DNA from: Nitrospira sp. SG-bin2
GTDB lineage: Bacteria > Nitrospirota > Nitrospiria > Nitrospirales > Nitrospiraceae
Length of the DNA: 64,000 nt
NCBI GenBank assembly: GCA_002083405.1
Contig: LVWT01000057.1
Span: 7,454-71,453, forward strand
Reading direction: 5' to 3'
Shown here: positions 7,811-16,321 of the stretch, piece by piece
How the letters are laid out: each line of letters starts with the position of its first letter
Position numbering within the stretch: position 1 is the stretch's first letter
The notes under the pieces: generated by a model
The model's input: the letters and a program-made list of their open reading frames with translations, nothing else
What the model was told of the DNA's origin: nothing
The model's database searches: none
Position numbers and translations under genes: made by a program

Positions 7811-8620
7811 TTAATAGGCCGGCGGAGATGAAAGGGGCCGGTGGGAAAAGAGAGGAACGGCATGGAAGGTATCGAATAACAAGGCAGATTTCCCGCGGGC
7901 CATCAATCCGACTTGCCCCAGTCCGAGCGCTTGATCTTCAACGGACAGGACGAGCACCCCATCCACGAAGGTCTCGATGAAGTCCTTGCTGATAATCGTA
8001 TTCCGTTGCACTCGAATCGAATGCCACTCGGTCTGTTTGAGCATGACGGGACTGTGAGCGAGGACGACCTCTCTCCCGCCGACTACACGGATCACACGCG
8101 CCGTAGCACCGGCCAGATCGACCACCGCCGCATAATAGTTGGAGGCGTCTTGCGCGCCCAACACAACACCGCCGATCCCGGAGGCTCCTGCCTGTATCCG
8201 GAAACTCACCGCCAAATCCGGGTACTCGTACTTGAACCCGGTGGCTAAGAGCAGCTGGTCGCATGGCTCCGCCTCACAGAGCGATGACACCGCCACAATC
8301 TGAGAAGGCGACGGCGCATCCGCATAGGTCTGCACGGTCCATTCGGCAGGCCGCCCCTCACCCGAGGCCAGCGCCGTAAAGCCGGCCGGCGCCTTCTGCA
8401 GTTGATCCTGATCGAAGGTCCACTTCTGAAAGAGTCCTCCCGTCGCCTGCCGTTTCAAATTCACTTCTTTTTCTTCCCGGGACTCGCGCGGAACGGCCAA
8501 CGCCCCGGTGGCGATTGCCATCACCCCGCAGCCAGCCAGGAACAGACAGCATAGACTCAGTCGAATGCTGTAGGGGGTAAGGCGTGAGGCGTCAGGGGTG
8601 ATAGACAATGACGAAGGCAT
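7811..8620 (-). CDS. secreted DUF1080/LamG-like protein, probable lipoprotein
   Basis: About 269 residues. The N-terminal hydrophobic stretch ends in LCCLFLAGC, a lipobox-like sequence, so attachment to a membrane by a lipid anchor is likely. The mature part has the jelly-roll pattern of the 3-keto-disaccharide hydrolase (DUF1080)/LamG families, e.g. FKYEYPDLAVSFRIQAG, GGVVLGAQDASNYYAAVVDL and GQVGLMARGKSALLFDTFHA. ATG at 8620 is chosen; GTG at 8632 is in frame. The first residues (SITPDASRLTPYS) come from a GTGAGGCGTCAGGGG-type repeat seen elsewhere in the window, so the true start may be further downstream. Substrate unknown. Confidence 0.65.
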   Translation of the reverse strand: MPSSLSITPDASRLTPYSIRLSLCCLFLAGCGVMAIATGALAVPRESREEKEVNLKRQATGGLFQKWTFDQDQLQKAPAGFTALASGEGRPAEWTVQTYADAPSPSQIVAVSSLCEAEPCDQLLLATGFKYEYPDLAVSFRIQAGASGIGGVVLGAQDASNYYAAVVDLAGATARVIRVVGGREVVLAHSPVMLKQTEWHSIRVQRNTIISKDFIETFVDGVLVLSVEDQALGLGQVGLMARGKSALLFDTFHAVPLFSHRPLSSPPAY

Positions 8621-8729
8621 CTGACAACTCACAACTAAAACTCAACGCTCACGACTGCATGCACATCAGCCATACGCCATCGGCGCTTTCGGCCGAACGG
8701 CGATTCACGAGCGGCGAAGAATCTTACTG

Positions 8730-8984
8730 CTATTTCGGCGCCCCTGGTTTCTTCATTTGAAGGATATCCTGCTGCAACCGGTCTCGCTCAGCGAGCAGTG
8801 TCCGTCGCCGCCGCCACCGATTCCAGGTCCACCATCGCAGTTTCTCGCGAAACGTCACAAGAGGGGCCGGAGCACTGCCGCCGGGAGCCTGCTGAAAGGA
8901 GTAGCCCACGTGGCTGTCACGTTCCGCAAAAAATTTCTTATAGAGATGATCGTACAGCCCGTTTCCTGATCCGCCTGCTGCCAC
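8730..8984 (-). CDS. small hypothetical protein with C-terminal coiled coil
   Basis: 84 residues from a GTG preceded by AAGGAG at five bases, which makes translation plausible. The N-terminus is Gly-rich (MAAGGSGNGLYDHLYKKFFA) and the C-terminus is basic and heptad-like (RRRRTLLAERDRLQQDILQM). No family recognised. It is flanked upstream by an inverted-repeat element at 9001-9192. Confidence 0.5.
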   Translation of the reverse strand: MAAGGSGNGLYDHLYKKFFAERDSHVGYSFQQAPGGSAPAPLVTFREKLRWWTWNRWRRRRTLLAERDRLQQDILQMKKPGAPK

Positions 8985-9000
8985 TGGTTCTCCTTACTTA

Positions 9001-9192
9001 ACAGGATGCTGAAAAAGTCCGCCAGCTGTGTTCTCGCATCGCTCAGAGGCTCAACGTAATGAGCCGAGCGGGGGCAAGGAACCTATCCGCTCGCATATGA
9101 TCGAAGCGAGCGGGTCAAGCAAAGCTCGGTATGTACCTCCTCGCCCCTTCGCTCGCTGCGGCCTTGCTGAACGGCCTTTTTGAGCATCCTGT
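9001..9192. mobile_element. MITE-like inverted-repeat element
   Basis: About 190 bases bounded by ACAGGATGCTGAAAAAGTCCG (9001-9021) and its inverted copy ending at 9192; 19 of 21 positions pair. The interior carries further inverted segments (for example CGCTCAGAGGCTCAACGTAATGAG-type stems) and no coding region. It is a non-autonomous element; the transposase that mobilised it is not in the window. Confidence 0.75.
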
Positions 9193-9346
9193 GAGGATTG
9201 CCAGACACGAGCCTCCCGAACATGCGCACTCTGCATCCGCAAGAGTGCGCATAGTACCGTGTCCCGCTGAGATGGTGCAATGGGTTGCGAAGCCTATGCT
9301 ATAGTCTCACGGGCAGTTCGTCCTTCCTCGGAGCTTGCATGGACAC

Positions 9347-10876
9347 ATGAGACTCATCACCTTACTTCTGGCCTCCATCTTCGCCGCAACGTCAGCTATC
9401 GAAAGCGTGGCAAGCGGCACGACACTCGATTCAACAATTTCAGACTCAACCTGGATTGAGCATGGATTGGAACAGATTTCCGCCGAACGGATGATGGCGG
9501 ATATCGCGGAACTCAGCAGCCCGCGATTTGGAGGACGACAGACCGGCACCGATTATGATCGGGAGTCGGCGGCATTCGTAGCCGACCGGTTCAGCGCGCT
9601 TCGGCTGCATCGCTCAACCGCCTCTGCTCCGGAAAGCCGAACGAATCCCCTGCCGCAACGGGAATGGAAACAGACCATGCCGGTCACTGCGACCACGATC
9701 CAAGACGAGCCGTTTCTACAAATCAACGCTGCGAACAACCAATCGACGCTACGAGTCGGGCCTGAGTTTTTGCCCATATTGGATTCACCATCGGTCGACA
9801 TCCACTCCTCCATCGTCTTTGTCGGCTACGGCCTCTCCGACCCGGCCAACGGCATCGACGACTATGCGGGCCTCGACGTCCGGAACAAGATCGTCCTCTT
9901 TCTGCGCGGCAAGCCGGAACCGTACAAAGGCGCCTTCACACATGCGGACAAAGTGCGGATCGCCAAAGAGAAAGGAGCCGCCGCCTATCTGACAGCTACC
10001 GGTCCGATCTTGAGTGCCTACGAACTGCGCCGAGGCACGACCGGGACGCCGACCGCCTTGTATGCCGGGACCGACCCATCGCAGCAGCTGCCGGGCGCAT
10101 GGATCAGCACGGACATCGCCGAGACGATCGTACGAAACGGATCGCCGGACAACAAGCCGCTTCGGGATCTCCAGGAAGCGATCACCCGGACCGACTCATC
10201 ACGATCGTTTGTGACTTCTGCGACGGCACGATTGGCCTGGACCACCCTGTCGTCACCGGGCACGCTCTATAATGTGGCCTCGCTGATCCGCGGCTACTCG
10301 CCGCGCAGCGATGAAACCATCATCATCGGCGCCCATCGCGACCACTTCGGCAAGCAAGCCGGCCGCCTGTTCGCAGGAGCCGACGACAATGCCTCCGGCA
10401 CCGCCGTCATGCTGGAGGTGGCACGGGTCCTGGCGTCGGCCCCTGCCGCGCCAAAACGCTCTATTCTGTTTCTCTCGTTCAGCGGTGAAGAACAGGGGCT
10501 ACTGGGATCGCGGCTCTATATGTCTCAACCCATCGCCCCTCTGGCCAAGACCGTCGGCATGATCAACATCGACCATGCCGGGGTCGGCAACGGGCGGCTC
10601 ACGGTGGGTGTGACGGGGTTAGAAAAGAGCGTAGCATCGGAAGCAGGCCAGGCGTCGGGGCTCAGCGACAAGCTCGACCTCTATGGATTCTTTCCCGGCG
10701 GCGATCACGTACCCTTCAAGGAAGCAGGAGTCCCGACGATCACCGTCGTCAGCGGCGGCGTCCACCCGCACTTTCACCAACCGACCGACACAGCCGACAC
10801 GATCGACCCGGAAATCGTAAAGTCCGTGGCCCGGTATGTACTAGCCTTGGCCTGGCAGCTGGCCAATGCGCCGTGA
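9347..10876 (+). CDS. exported M28-family metallopeptidase
   Basis: About 509 residues with a signal peptide (MRLITLLLASIFAATSA). A PA-like insert lies around VFVGYGLSDPANGIDDYAG (about residues 155-175). The M28 dizinc site follows: GAHRDHFG, GADDNASGTA, SGEEQGLLGS, NIDHAGVG and HPHFHQPTDT supply the expected His, Asp, Glu, Asp and His ligands in order. It is probably a periplasmic or membrane-associated aminopeptidase. The ATG at 9347 gives a clean signal peptide; a TTG at 9335 nearer to a CGGAG is also in frame. The neighbouring genes do not suggest an operon. Confidence 0.88.
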   Translation: MRLITLLLASIFAATSAIESVASGTTLDSTISDSTWIEHGLEQISAERMMADIAELSSPRFGGRQTGTDYDRESAAFVADRFSALRLHRSTASAPESRTNPLPQREWKQTMPVTATTIQDEPFLQINAANNQSTLRVGPEFLPILDSPSVDIHSSIVFVGYGLSDPANGIDDYAGLDVRNKIVLFLRGKPEPYKGAFTHADKVRIAKEKGAAAYLTATGPILSAYELRRGTTGTPTALYAGTDPSQQLPGAWISTDIAETIVRNGSPDNKPLRDLQEAITRTDSSRSFVTSATARLAWTTLSSPGTLYNVASLIRGYSPRSDETIIIGAHRDHFGKQAGRLFAGADDNASGTAVMLEVARVLASAPAAPKRSILFLSFSGEEQGLLGSRLYMSQPIAPLAKTVGMINIDHAGVGNGRLTVGVTGLEKSVASEAGQASGLSDKLDLYGFFPGGDHVPFKEAGVPTITVVSGGVHPHFHQPTDTADTIDPEIVKSVARYVLALAWQLANAP

Positions 10877-10970
10877 CGCGCTCCCAAAGCGGAAGATGTC
10901 TTGCAAATCCGGGCACCTCAAACTGACCCCTGTATCTCTTTCCCAACACGCTCCCCTCGTCCGCTAGGCT

Positions 10971-11273
10971 TCAGTTCGAGATCTTCGCGGCGAGCACGTC
11001 GACGTGCTCGATCTGTGGCGCTTCGGCAAGCAACTCGGGTGCCTTGGCCATCAGTGCTGCTGCGATCGGGCCCGCCAAATGTGCCTTGCGTCCTGCATCA
11101 TCAGCAAAGGCATCAAATATGCCGAATGTCGCCGGCCCCAACCGCAGTGCGAACCAGATCGGCGTCGTAGCCTCCTGATTTGCCAGGGCGAGCCCACTTT
11201 CAAGAAAGCGGGCGACATCTGCTTCTTTTCCCGGCTTGGCTTGCAATCGCACGAACAGAGCAACTCGTACCAT
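10971..11273 (-). CDS. antibiotic biosynthesis monooxygenase-type (ABM) protein
   Basis: 100 residues with the ABM dimeric alpha-beta barrel pattern: VALFVRLQAKPGKEADVARF at the N-terminus and WFALRLGPATFGIFDAFADD in the middle. The family includes quinol monooxygenases and haem-degrading enzymes, so the substrate cannot be assigned. It is divergent from a GlxA-type AraC regulator across a 103-base region that holds a palindrome, so regulation by that protein is likely. Confidence 0.8.
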   Translation of the reverse strand: MVRVALFVRLQAKPGKEADVARFLESGLALANQEATTPIWFALRLGPATFGIFDAFADDAGRKAHLAGPIAAALMAKAPELLAEAPQIEHVDVLAAKISN

Positions 11274-11332
11274 GACACTTTCTCCTTTCAGAGGTTGAAC
11301 AGAGTGAGGCGTATTCTAGCGATGGATACCAA

Positions 11333-11348
11333 TTGGCACTAGTGGCAA
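11333..11348. promoter_or_regulatory. palindrome in the divergent ABM/GlxA promoter region
   Basis: TTGGCACTAGTGGCAA is a 16-base palindrome broken by one mismatched pair; the core CACTAGTG is perfect. It lies 29 bases before the regulator ATG and about 60 bases before the ABM gene. It is a plausible operator, but no binding evidence exists. Confidence 0.45.
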
Positions 11349-11376
11349 GAATGACAATTATGCTACAGTTCTCGCC

Positions 11377-12339
11377 ATGCGAATTTATGTTCTCGCGCTG
11401 AATGAAGTCTTCGACACCGGCTTATCCACCCTTCTCGACACCTTCGGCGCGGCGAACGACCTTGCGGAATCCGCCGGGACACCGTCGACACGTTTCGATG
11501 TGACGGTCGTGGGTGTCCGTTCCCGCGTACACACCAGTCACGGGTTGTTGGTGCCTATACGGTCGGCGACACGACTTGCGCGTCCGGATGTCGCCCTCGT
11601 CCCAGCGCTCGGGGCAAAGATGCCTGAGACCCTGCGACTTGCGCTTGAACGGCGAGACGTGAAAGACGCGCAAGCGCTCCTTCGTCGCTGGTCTGGCAGC
11701 GGCACACTGGTGGGCGCGGCATGCACGGGCACGTTTGTCCTTGCTGGCACGTTGCTGCTCAATGGCCAGCATGGGACGACATCCTGGTGGCTCGCCCCGT
11801 TCTTTCGTGAACGGTACCCGCATGTCTTGCTAGACGACTCACGGATGCTCGTGAGTTCATCCCGCTTCGTCACCGCCGGCGCCGCGCTGGCCCACCTCGA
11901 CCTGGCGTTGTGGCTGGTGCGTCGCAAAAGCCCGGCGCTGGCGGCCCTTACGGCCCGGTACCTGGTGGTTGAGCCACGGCCATCGCAGGCGGCATTCGCA
12001 ATTCCTGACCACCTTGCGCACTCGGACCCGCTCGTCGAACGGTTCGAGCGGTGGGCACGGCGCCAGCTGGCTGAAGGCTTTTCGCTCAGCGAAGCGGCTC
12101 GCGCAGCCATGACAAGCGAACGGACCCTGGCTCGTCGCCTACAATCCGTGCTGGGCAAATCCCCGCTCGCGTACGTTCAGGATCTTCGTGTCGAGCGCGC
12201 GGTACATCTGCTACAGACGAGCAGCGCCAGTATCGACCAGATTGCCACCCAGGTCGGCTACGCAGACGGGGTGACGCTGCGCACACTCATTCGGCGTAAG
12301 ATCGGTCGCGGCGTACGCGAGCTACGGGCGCGTGACTGA
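11377..12339 (+). CDS. GlxA-family AraC-type transcriptional regulator
   Basis: 320 residues: an N-terminal DJ-1/PfpI class-I amidotransferase-like domain (about 1-190), with the nucleophile-elbow-like GAACTGTFVLAG near residue 112, and a C-terminal AraC double helix-turn-helix (about 215-320), including SLSEAARAAMTSERTLARRL and IDQIATQVGYADGVTLRTL. The latter retains the family signature. It begins at ATG, divergent from the ABM monooxygenase gene, which is the likely target. The inducer is unknown. Confidence 0.88.
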   Translation: MRIYVLALNEVFDTGLSTLLDTFGAANDLAESAGTPSTRFDVTVVGVRSRVHTSHGLLVPIRSATRLARPDVALVPALGAKMPETLRLALERRDVKDAQALLRRWSGSGTLVGAACTGTFVLAGTLLLNGQHGTTSWWLAPFFRERYPHVLLDDSRMLVSSSRFVTAGAALAHLDLALWLVRRKSPALAALTARYLVVEPRPSQAAFAIPDHLAHSDPLVERFERWARRQLAEGFSLSEAARAAMTSERTLARRLQSVLGKSPLAYVQDLRVERAVHLLQTSSASIDQIATQVGYADGVTLRTLIRRKIGRGVRELRARD

Positions 12340-12451
12340 TCGAAAGGAAACGAAAAATGCCGGACCTGCTTCCTCCTGCTCGCGGAGGGAGAGAGAGAGA
12401 TGGGGGCATTCTACATTCCTTGTCGCCTGACGAACTGGCGACGATAAGAGC

Positions 12452-12700
12452 TTGCTACGCACGGCACGCGCCGCAGTCGGGGACTACTGCTACCGCGTCA
12501 TCAATCATGGCAATACCCGTGCTGTGGTCTTTTGGATTGGAAGGCTGGATGAACCAATGGCCGCACTCTTGGGCCTCGATGCGAATCTCCGTCCCATCGG
12601 CCGCCCGCAGACACTGGAAGAAATGCAGAATATCCCTATTCTTTTCACTCGGGGTTCTCAAGTTGCTGAGCTCCGTGCTATTAGGATCGTTGTTCGATGA
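12452..12700 (+). pseudogene. remnant of a REP-associated tyrosine transposase (RAYT)
   Basis: The frame reads LRTARAAVGDYCYRVINHGN then TRAVVFW, the characteristic N-terminus of RAYT (TnpA-REP, Y1-type) transposases. It passes directly to LLGLDANLRPIGRP, which resembles their C-terminal GLExxLRPRGRP tail. The middle of the protein, including the catalytic Tyr and His-U-His region, is missing. It therefore appears to be an internally deleted relic, starting at a TTG where an ATG would be expected. RAYTs mobilise REP palindromes, which are abundant in this window. Confidence 0.65.
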
Positions 12701-12790
12701 ATCCGGCGAGCCCTTGCATGCCTCACTACAGCATGCAGGGAACGGCGCTTGGCACCATTTCTACCACTGCGGGTTAGGGAGATTCCGTTT

Positions 12791-13849
12791 ATGGCTATCA
12801 CGTTCCCTGTGAGAACATTCACTGGCGGACTTTGCTTAATCGTTGCCATTGGTGTTCTGGTTGTTTCCGGCTGCTCAGCCAGCTCAAAGAAGGATCCGGA
12901 GGCGATATACCGCGACGCGGCGTTGCTCGCCAATACTGGTCGATATGAAGAGGCTGCTCAAATGTGGAAGAAAGCCGCCGAACTTGGACACAGCAAAGCG
13001 ATGAGCGACTTGGGTGCGTTATACAGCAACGGTCTCGGAGTGTCTGAAGATTGGGAGGAGGCCGTCAAATGGTGGACCAAGGCGGTTCAGGCTGGTGATT
13101 CGGAATCTATTTACAATGTCGGCGTCTACCACTACAAGCAAGGCAAATTTAGCCAGGCGTTTTTGTGGTTCAATGAAGCTGCCACTCGGGGGATTGCTGC
13201 AGGAATGATGAGCGTAGGATCGATGCACATGAAAGGTGAGGGTGTGCCTGAGGACAGTGAAGAAGGATTGCGTTGGGTTCGCGCCGCTGCCAAGGCTGGT
13301 CTTCCTGCCGCAAAAACTGCACTGGATCTCCATGAACGCGACGGTCAGGCTCTCGATGACTCGGACATGCCTTACGTAATTTCGGTTGATACATGGCGAC
13401 GGCTCTTGCCCCATGTGTTTGACGGCAACACGCAAACAGCAATTAGCCTCTTTACCAACGTTTCAATTGATAATGTTTGCGGAGGCACGGCCATCACCAC
13501 AACTAGTCCTTCGCTTGCAGCACAACACATCGGCTCCTTACTCCAGTGCTCTGTCGGGGCCGTCGCCAGCAAAGAACGGCAGCCCAACACCGAGAGTTTA
13601 CGCGCAGCGACTGTTGGAATTCTTCTTCAGAGATACGGTCTTGAGTTATGGAAGCCACAACTCTGGACCGATGAGGCCGGGAAGAAGGTGTCGGCCCTTA
13701 GCTCGAATTACGACAAGGCAGCAACGATCCGACACAACCTGGCAAAACACCACTGGGCGGCTATCTTCACCACTTCATATCAGAACCTCCTGCAAGCTGC
13801 ACAAGGAAGCAACGCCCCCGTCCCAGACTATTATGCGAAGGGTTTTTAA
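12791..13849 (+). CDS. Sel1-repeat lipoprotein
   Basis: 352 residues starting MAITFPVRTFTGGLCLIVAI, with a lipobox VVSGC, so it is probably a lipoprotein. Residues about 40-180 form Sel1/TPR-like repeats (RYEEAAQMWKKAAELGHSKA, ALYSNGLGVSEDWEEAVKWW, SMHMKGEGVPEDSEEGLRWV). The C-terminal half, from about residue 190, is not recognised. ATG at 12791 follows GGGAGA; an upstream in-frame ATG at 12749 lacks a site. Its role is probably protein-protein interaction at the cell envelope. Confidence 0.8.
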   Translation: MAITFPVRTFTGGLCLIVAIGVLVVSGCSASSKKDPEAIYRDAALLANTGRYEEAAQMWKKAAELGHSKAMSDLGALYSNGLGVSEDWEEAVKWWTKAVQAGDSESIYNVGVYHYKQGKFSQAFLWFNEAATRGIAAGMMSVGSMHMKGEGVPEDSEEGLRWVRAAAKAGLPAAKTALDLHERDGQALDDSDMPYVISVDTWRRLLPHVFDGNTQTAISLFTNVSIDNVCGGTAITTTSPSLAAQHIGSLLQCSVGAVASKERQPNTESLRAATVGILLQRYGLELWKPQLWTDEAGKKVSALSSNYDKAATIRHNLAKHHWAAIFTTSYQNLLQAAQGSNAPVPDYYAKGF

Positions 13850-14061
13850 CATCACACTGATGCCACTACCCTTACTACCCACGGCTCGTCCTCATCGAGC
13901 ACTCTGCGACTGGTCGGAAAACGGAGACGGAGTATGACAATACTGCCCAACCCTGCGCCGCAACGACCCTCGCCTCACTGATCAGTGGAGCGAATCAAGT
14001 TGACCTTAGCCTCGACCTAAACCTTAACCTTCAAGAGGCCAGCAGTCTTTACCCTACCCTG

Positions 14062-14484
14062 CTATGGAAACTCGTTGAAGTCGTCCAGCGTGGATTGAAT
14101 TGGAGGGAGGGGAGCCGTTTGGCGCGGGGGACCTGGCAAGACGAGCGGATTCCCGGATTGGTTGCCCCCTTGAATCAGCCCGATGGATAGCTGCGGACCC
14201 AGTGTGCCCACCGCTCCACTCCAGGCCTGACCAGTCGTCGGGTTGCGAAAACTGAATGTTTGGAAGTTTTGGCCCGGGTTATAGAGAAAGCCCTGTGTGC
14301 CCTGATTGTCGAGATAGAGACTCCCGCCGGGAAATCTGACCAGAGGCGCCACGCCGCCGCTGAATCCCCGGACACCCGACACGCTCTGAGCCCAGGCGGG
14401 TGACTCGACACACCCCACTGCAATCATCAGCGCAGCAAGACTCCACAGTATCGGCGCGGCTGCGCGAACAGAGACAAATTTCAT
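14062..14484 (-). CDS. exported Gly/Asn-rich hypothetical protein
   Basis: About 140 residues. The N-terminus MKFVSVRAAAPILWSLAALM is a signal peptide; cleavage could be after SPAWA, or at the lipobox-like AVGC. The mature part is low in charge and rich in Gly, Asn, Gln and Pro (GFLYNPGQNFQTFSFRNPTT, GLIQGGNQSGNPLVLPGPP). No family recognised. In-frame ATGs at 14496 and 14499 are alternative starts. Confidence 0.6.
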   Translation of the reverse strand: MKFVSVRAAAPILWSLAALMIAVGCVESPAWAQSVSGVRGFSGGVAPLVRFPGGSLYLDNQGTQGFLYNPGQNFQTFSFRNPTTGQAWSGAVGTLGPQLSIGLIQGGNQSGNPLVLPGPPRQTAPLPPIQSTLDDFNEFP

Positions 14485-14591
14485 GACAGTATCCATCATT
14501 ACGGATTATAGTATCGTCGAGTCTATCTTGTCGATGAACATGTTGATTCATCAGCGCTTCTGCTAGAATTCCCATTCCGCTGCTCTGTTCT

Positions 14592-14690
14592 TTGTCGCTC
14601 GTATCTCGTGAAGCGTGAAGCGCGGTAAAGAAAGAGTCGCGTATACCATCTTTGTTTGCGAGATACGAGATACGCTTCACGACATACCGG
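14592..14690. repeat. imperfect palindromic intergenic repeat (TCTCGTGAAGCG family)
   Basis: Left arm CGTATCTCGTGAAGCGTGAA and right arm GATACGAGATACGCTTCACG face each other around a short unpaired centre that contains CATCTTTGTTTGCG, also present in the copy at 17030. It is followed at 14707-14735 by a decayed end (GAACTGTCATGAATACTGCG) of the TAGCCCACA-type element described at 28568. Confidence 0.7.
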
Positions 14691-14746
14691 CATGTGAACG
14701 ATTATTCGACGAACTGTCATGAATACTGCGAGCTAGGGAGGCAGTG

Positions 14747-16312
14747 ATGGACCTCACAACTTCGACTCATCGTCTGTGCCGCACCGCGATCGCACTGGCC
14801 GGCTTGTGGATCATCCCGGCCCCGACCGACGGCTGGAGTCTGGATACGACCGAGCCGCCACCGGCCGAACGCCGCGAGACCCTTTCGCTGGCCGATGCGG
14901 CGCTGCGCGCGCTGCAGCACAACCTGGATATCAGCATCAGCCGCCACACCAAGGAGAGCCGGCTGGCGGACATCGTCATCGAGCAGGCCAAATTCGATCC
15001 GACGTTCAGCATCAATGGCCAATACAACCGTGTCGCGAGCCCGCTCAACCGGCCGGTGTTCGGCGGAACCGGCGGCACGCTCAACACCATCACGACGTTC
15101 GACCAACGTACCAACTCCGTAACCGTGGATGCGACGCAAAGCCTGATCACCGGCGGAAGCGTGAATCTGAACTACAGCCCGTCCCGCACCAACGTCAACC
15201 AGGATGTGGCGAGAGGCTTCCTGTTCAATCCATCCTGGACGGGCGGACTGGGAGTGACGTTGACCCAGCCGCTGCTCCGGAATGCCGGGATCGATGTGAA
15301 TAAGACCTTCATCAAAGTCGCGCAGAACAACGCCGATGTTGAGCAGCATGTGTTTCGAGACCGTGTCTTGACCGTGATCGCCTCGGTGGAACAGACCTAT
15401 TGGGAAGTCGTCTTTGCGAACGAGAACTTGAAAGTCGCGCAGGCTGCCCTCAAAGCCGCGGAAGAATTGCTGGCGACCAACCGCGCCAAATCGAAAGCCG
15501 GCATCATGTCCATTGTGGATGTGCTCCAAGCCGAAGCGGCTATGGCCTCGCGTGTCGAACAGGTGCTGGTGGCCGAGCGAACCATTCGCGACCAGGGCGA
15601 CCAATTACGAAAGCTCCTCAACCCCGGCGAAGAGGACTTGCGCCAGGACATCGTGCTGATCCCCACCGATCCGCCCGCCACTGCCCTGGAGCCCATCAGT
15701 CTCCAGGAAACCATCGACATCGCCATCGACCAGCGCCCGGAAATCATCCAAGCGAAGAAGAACGTCGATTCGGGGGAACTCAACCAGCAATTTGCCCGCA
15801 ACCAGATGCTGCCCACCCTGTCGCTCCAAGGCACAATGGGCATGGCCGGACTGGGCGGTGACTACGGTGAATCCTTCACCAGAAATTTCAGCGGCGACTT
15901 TTACAACTACGGCGCCGGCCTGGTACTGAGCTATCCCCTCGGCAACCGTGCGGCCATCAGCACCTACAACAAACGCCAACTGGAAGCCCAGAATGCCGAG
16001 GTTGCGCTTGTGCGCGCCCGCCAGCAAGTCATCGTCGGTGTCCGTGAGGCCGTCCGCCGGGTCCAAACCGATTTCAAGCGCATTGAGACGACCAGGTCGG
16101 CCCGTATCATGGCTGAGAAGCAGCTGCAGGCCGAGCAGGAACGCCTGAAAGTTGGAATGAGCACGACACGCTTTGTCCTCGACTTCCAGCGGGACCTGGC
16201 CACGGCCAGAGGAAACGAGCTGCGCGCCACCGTCGATTACAACAAGTCGCTCTCGAATCTTGCACGGCACAAGGCGACCACGCTGGACCGGTACAATTTT
16301 CAATTGGAGTAG
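14747..16312 (+). CDS. TolC-family outer membrane efflux protein
   Basis: 521 residues from an ATG preceded by GGGAGG. A signal-like stretch (LCRTAIALAGLWIIPAPTDG) is followed by two OEP repeats with long coiled-coil helices: LSLADAALRALQHNLDISIS (about 48-67) and, in the second half, TIDIAIDQRPEIIQAKKNVD (about 325-344). The family forms trimeric outer-membrane channels for type I secretion or RND efflux. The partner pump is not next to it; the following gene encodes an unrelated membrane protein ten bases downstream. Confidence 0.88.
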   Translation: MDLTTSTHRLCRTAIALAGLWIIPAPTDGWSLDTTEPPPAERRETLSLADAALRALQHNLDISISRHTKESRLADIVIEQAKFDPTFSINGQYNRVASPLNRPVFGGTGGTLNTITTFDQRTNSVTVDATQSLITGGSVNLNYSPSRTNVNQDVARGFLFNPSWTGGLGVTLTQPLLRNAGIDVNKTFIKVAQNNADVEQHVFRDRVLTVIASVEQTYWEVVFANENLKVAQAALKAAEELLATNRAKSKAGIMSIVDVLQAEAAMASRVEQVLVAERTIRDQGDQLRKLLNPGEEDLRQDIVLIPTDPPATALEPISLQETIDIAIDQRPEIIQAKKNVDSGELNQQFARNQMLPTLSLQGTMGMAGLGGDYGESFTRNFSGDFYNYGAGLVLSYPLGNRAAISTYNKRQLEAQNAEVALVRARQQVIVGVREAVRRVQTDFKRIETTRSARIMAEKQLQAEQERLKVGMSTTRFVLDFQRDLATARGNELRATVDYNKSLSNLARHKATTLDRYNFQLE

Positions 16313-16321
16313 CCACAGACA

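Noticed and set aside
9001..9192. Intrinsic terminator of a neighbouring gene
   Set aside because: The ends form an inverted repeat, but they are about 150 bases apart with further internal pairing; the MITE-like explanation fits better than a terminator.
12357..12812. 151-codon plus-strand frame before the Sel1 lipoprotein
   Set aside because: It crosses the RAYT remnant in another frame; only the 12452-12700 frame shows family similarity.
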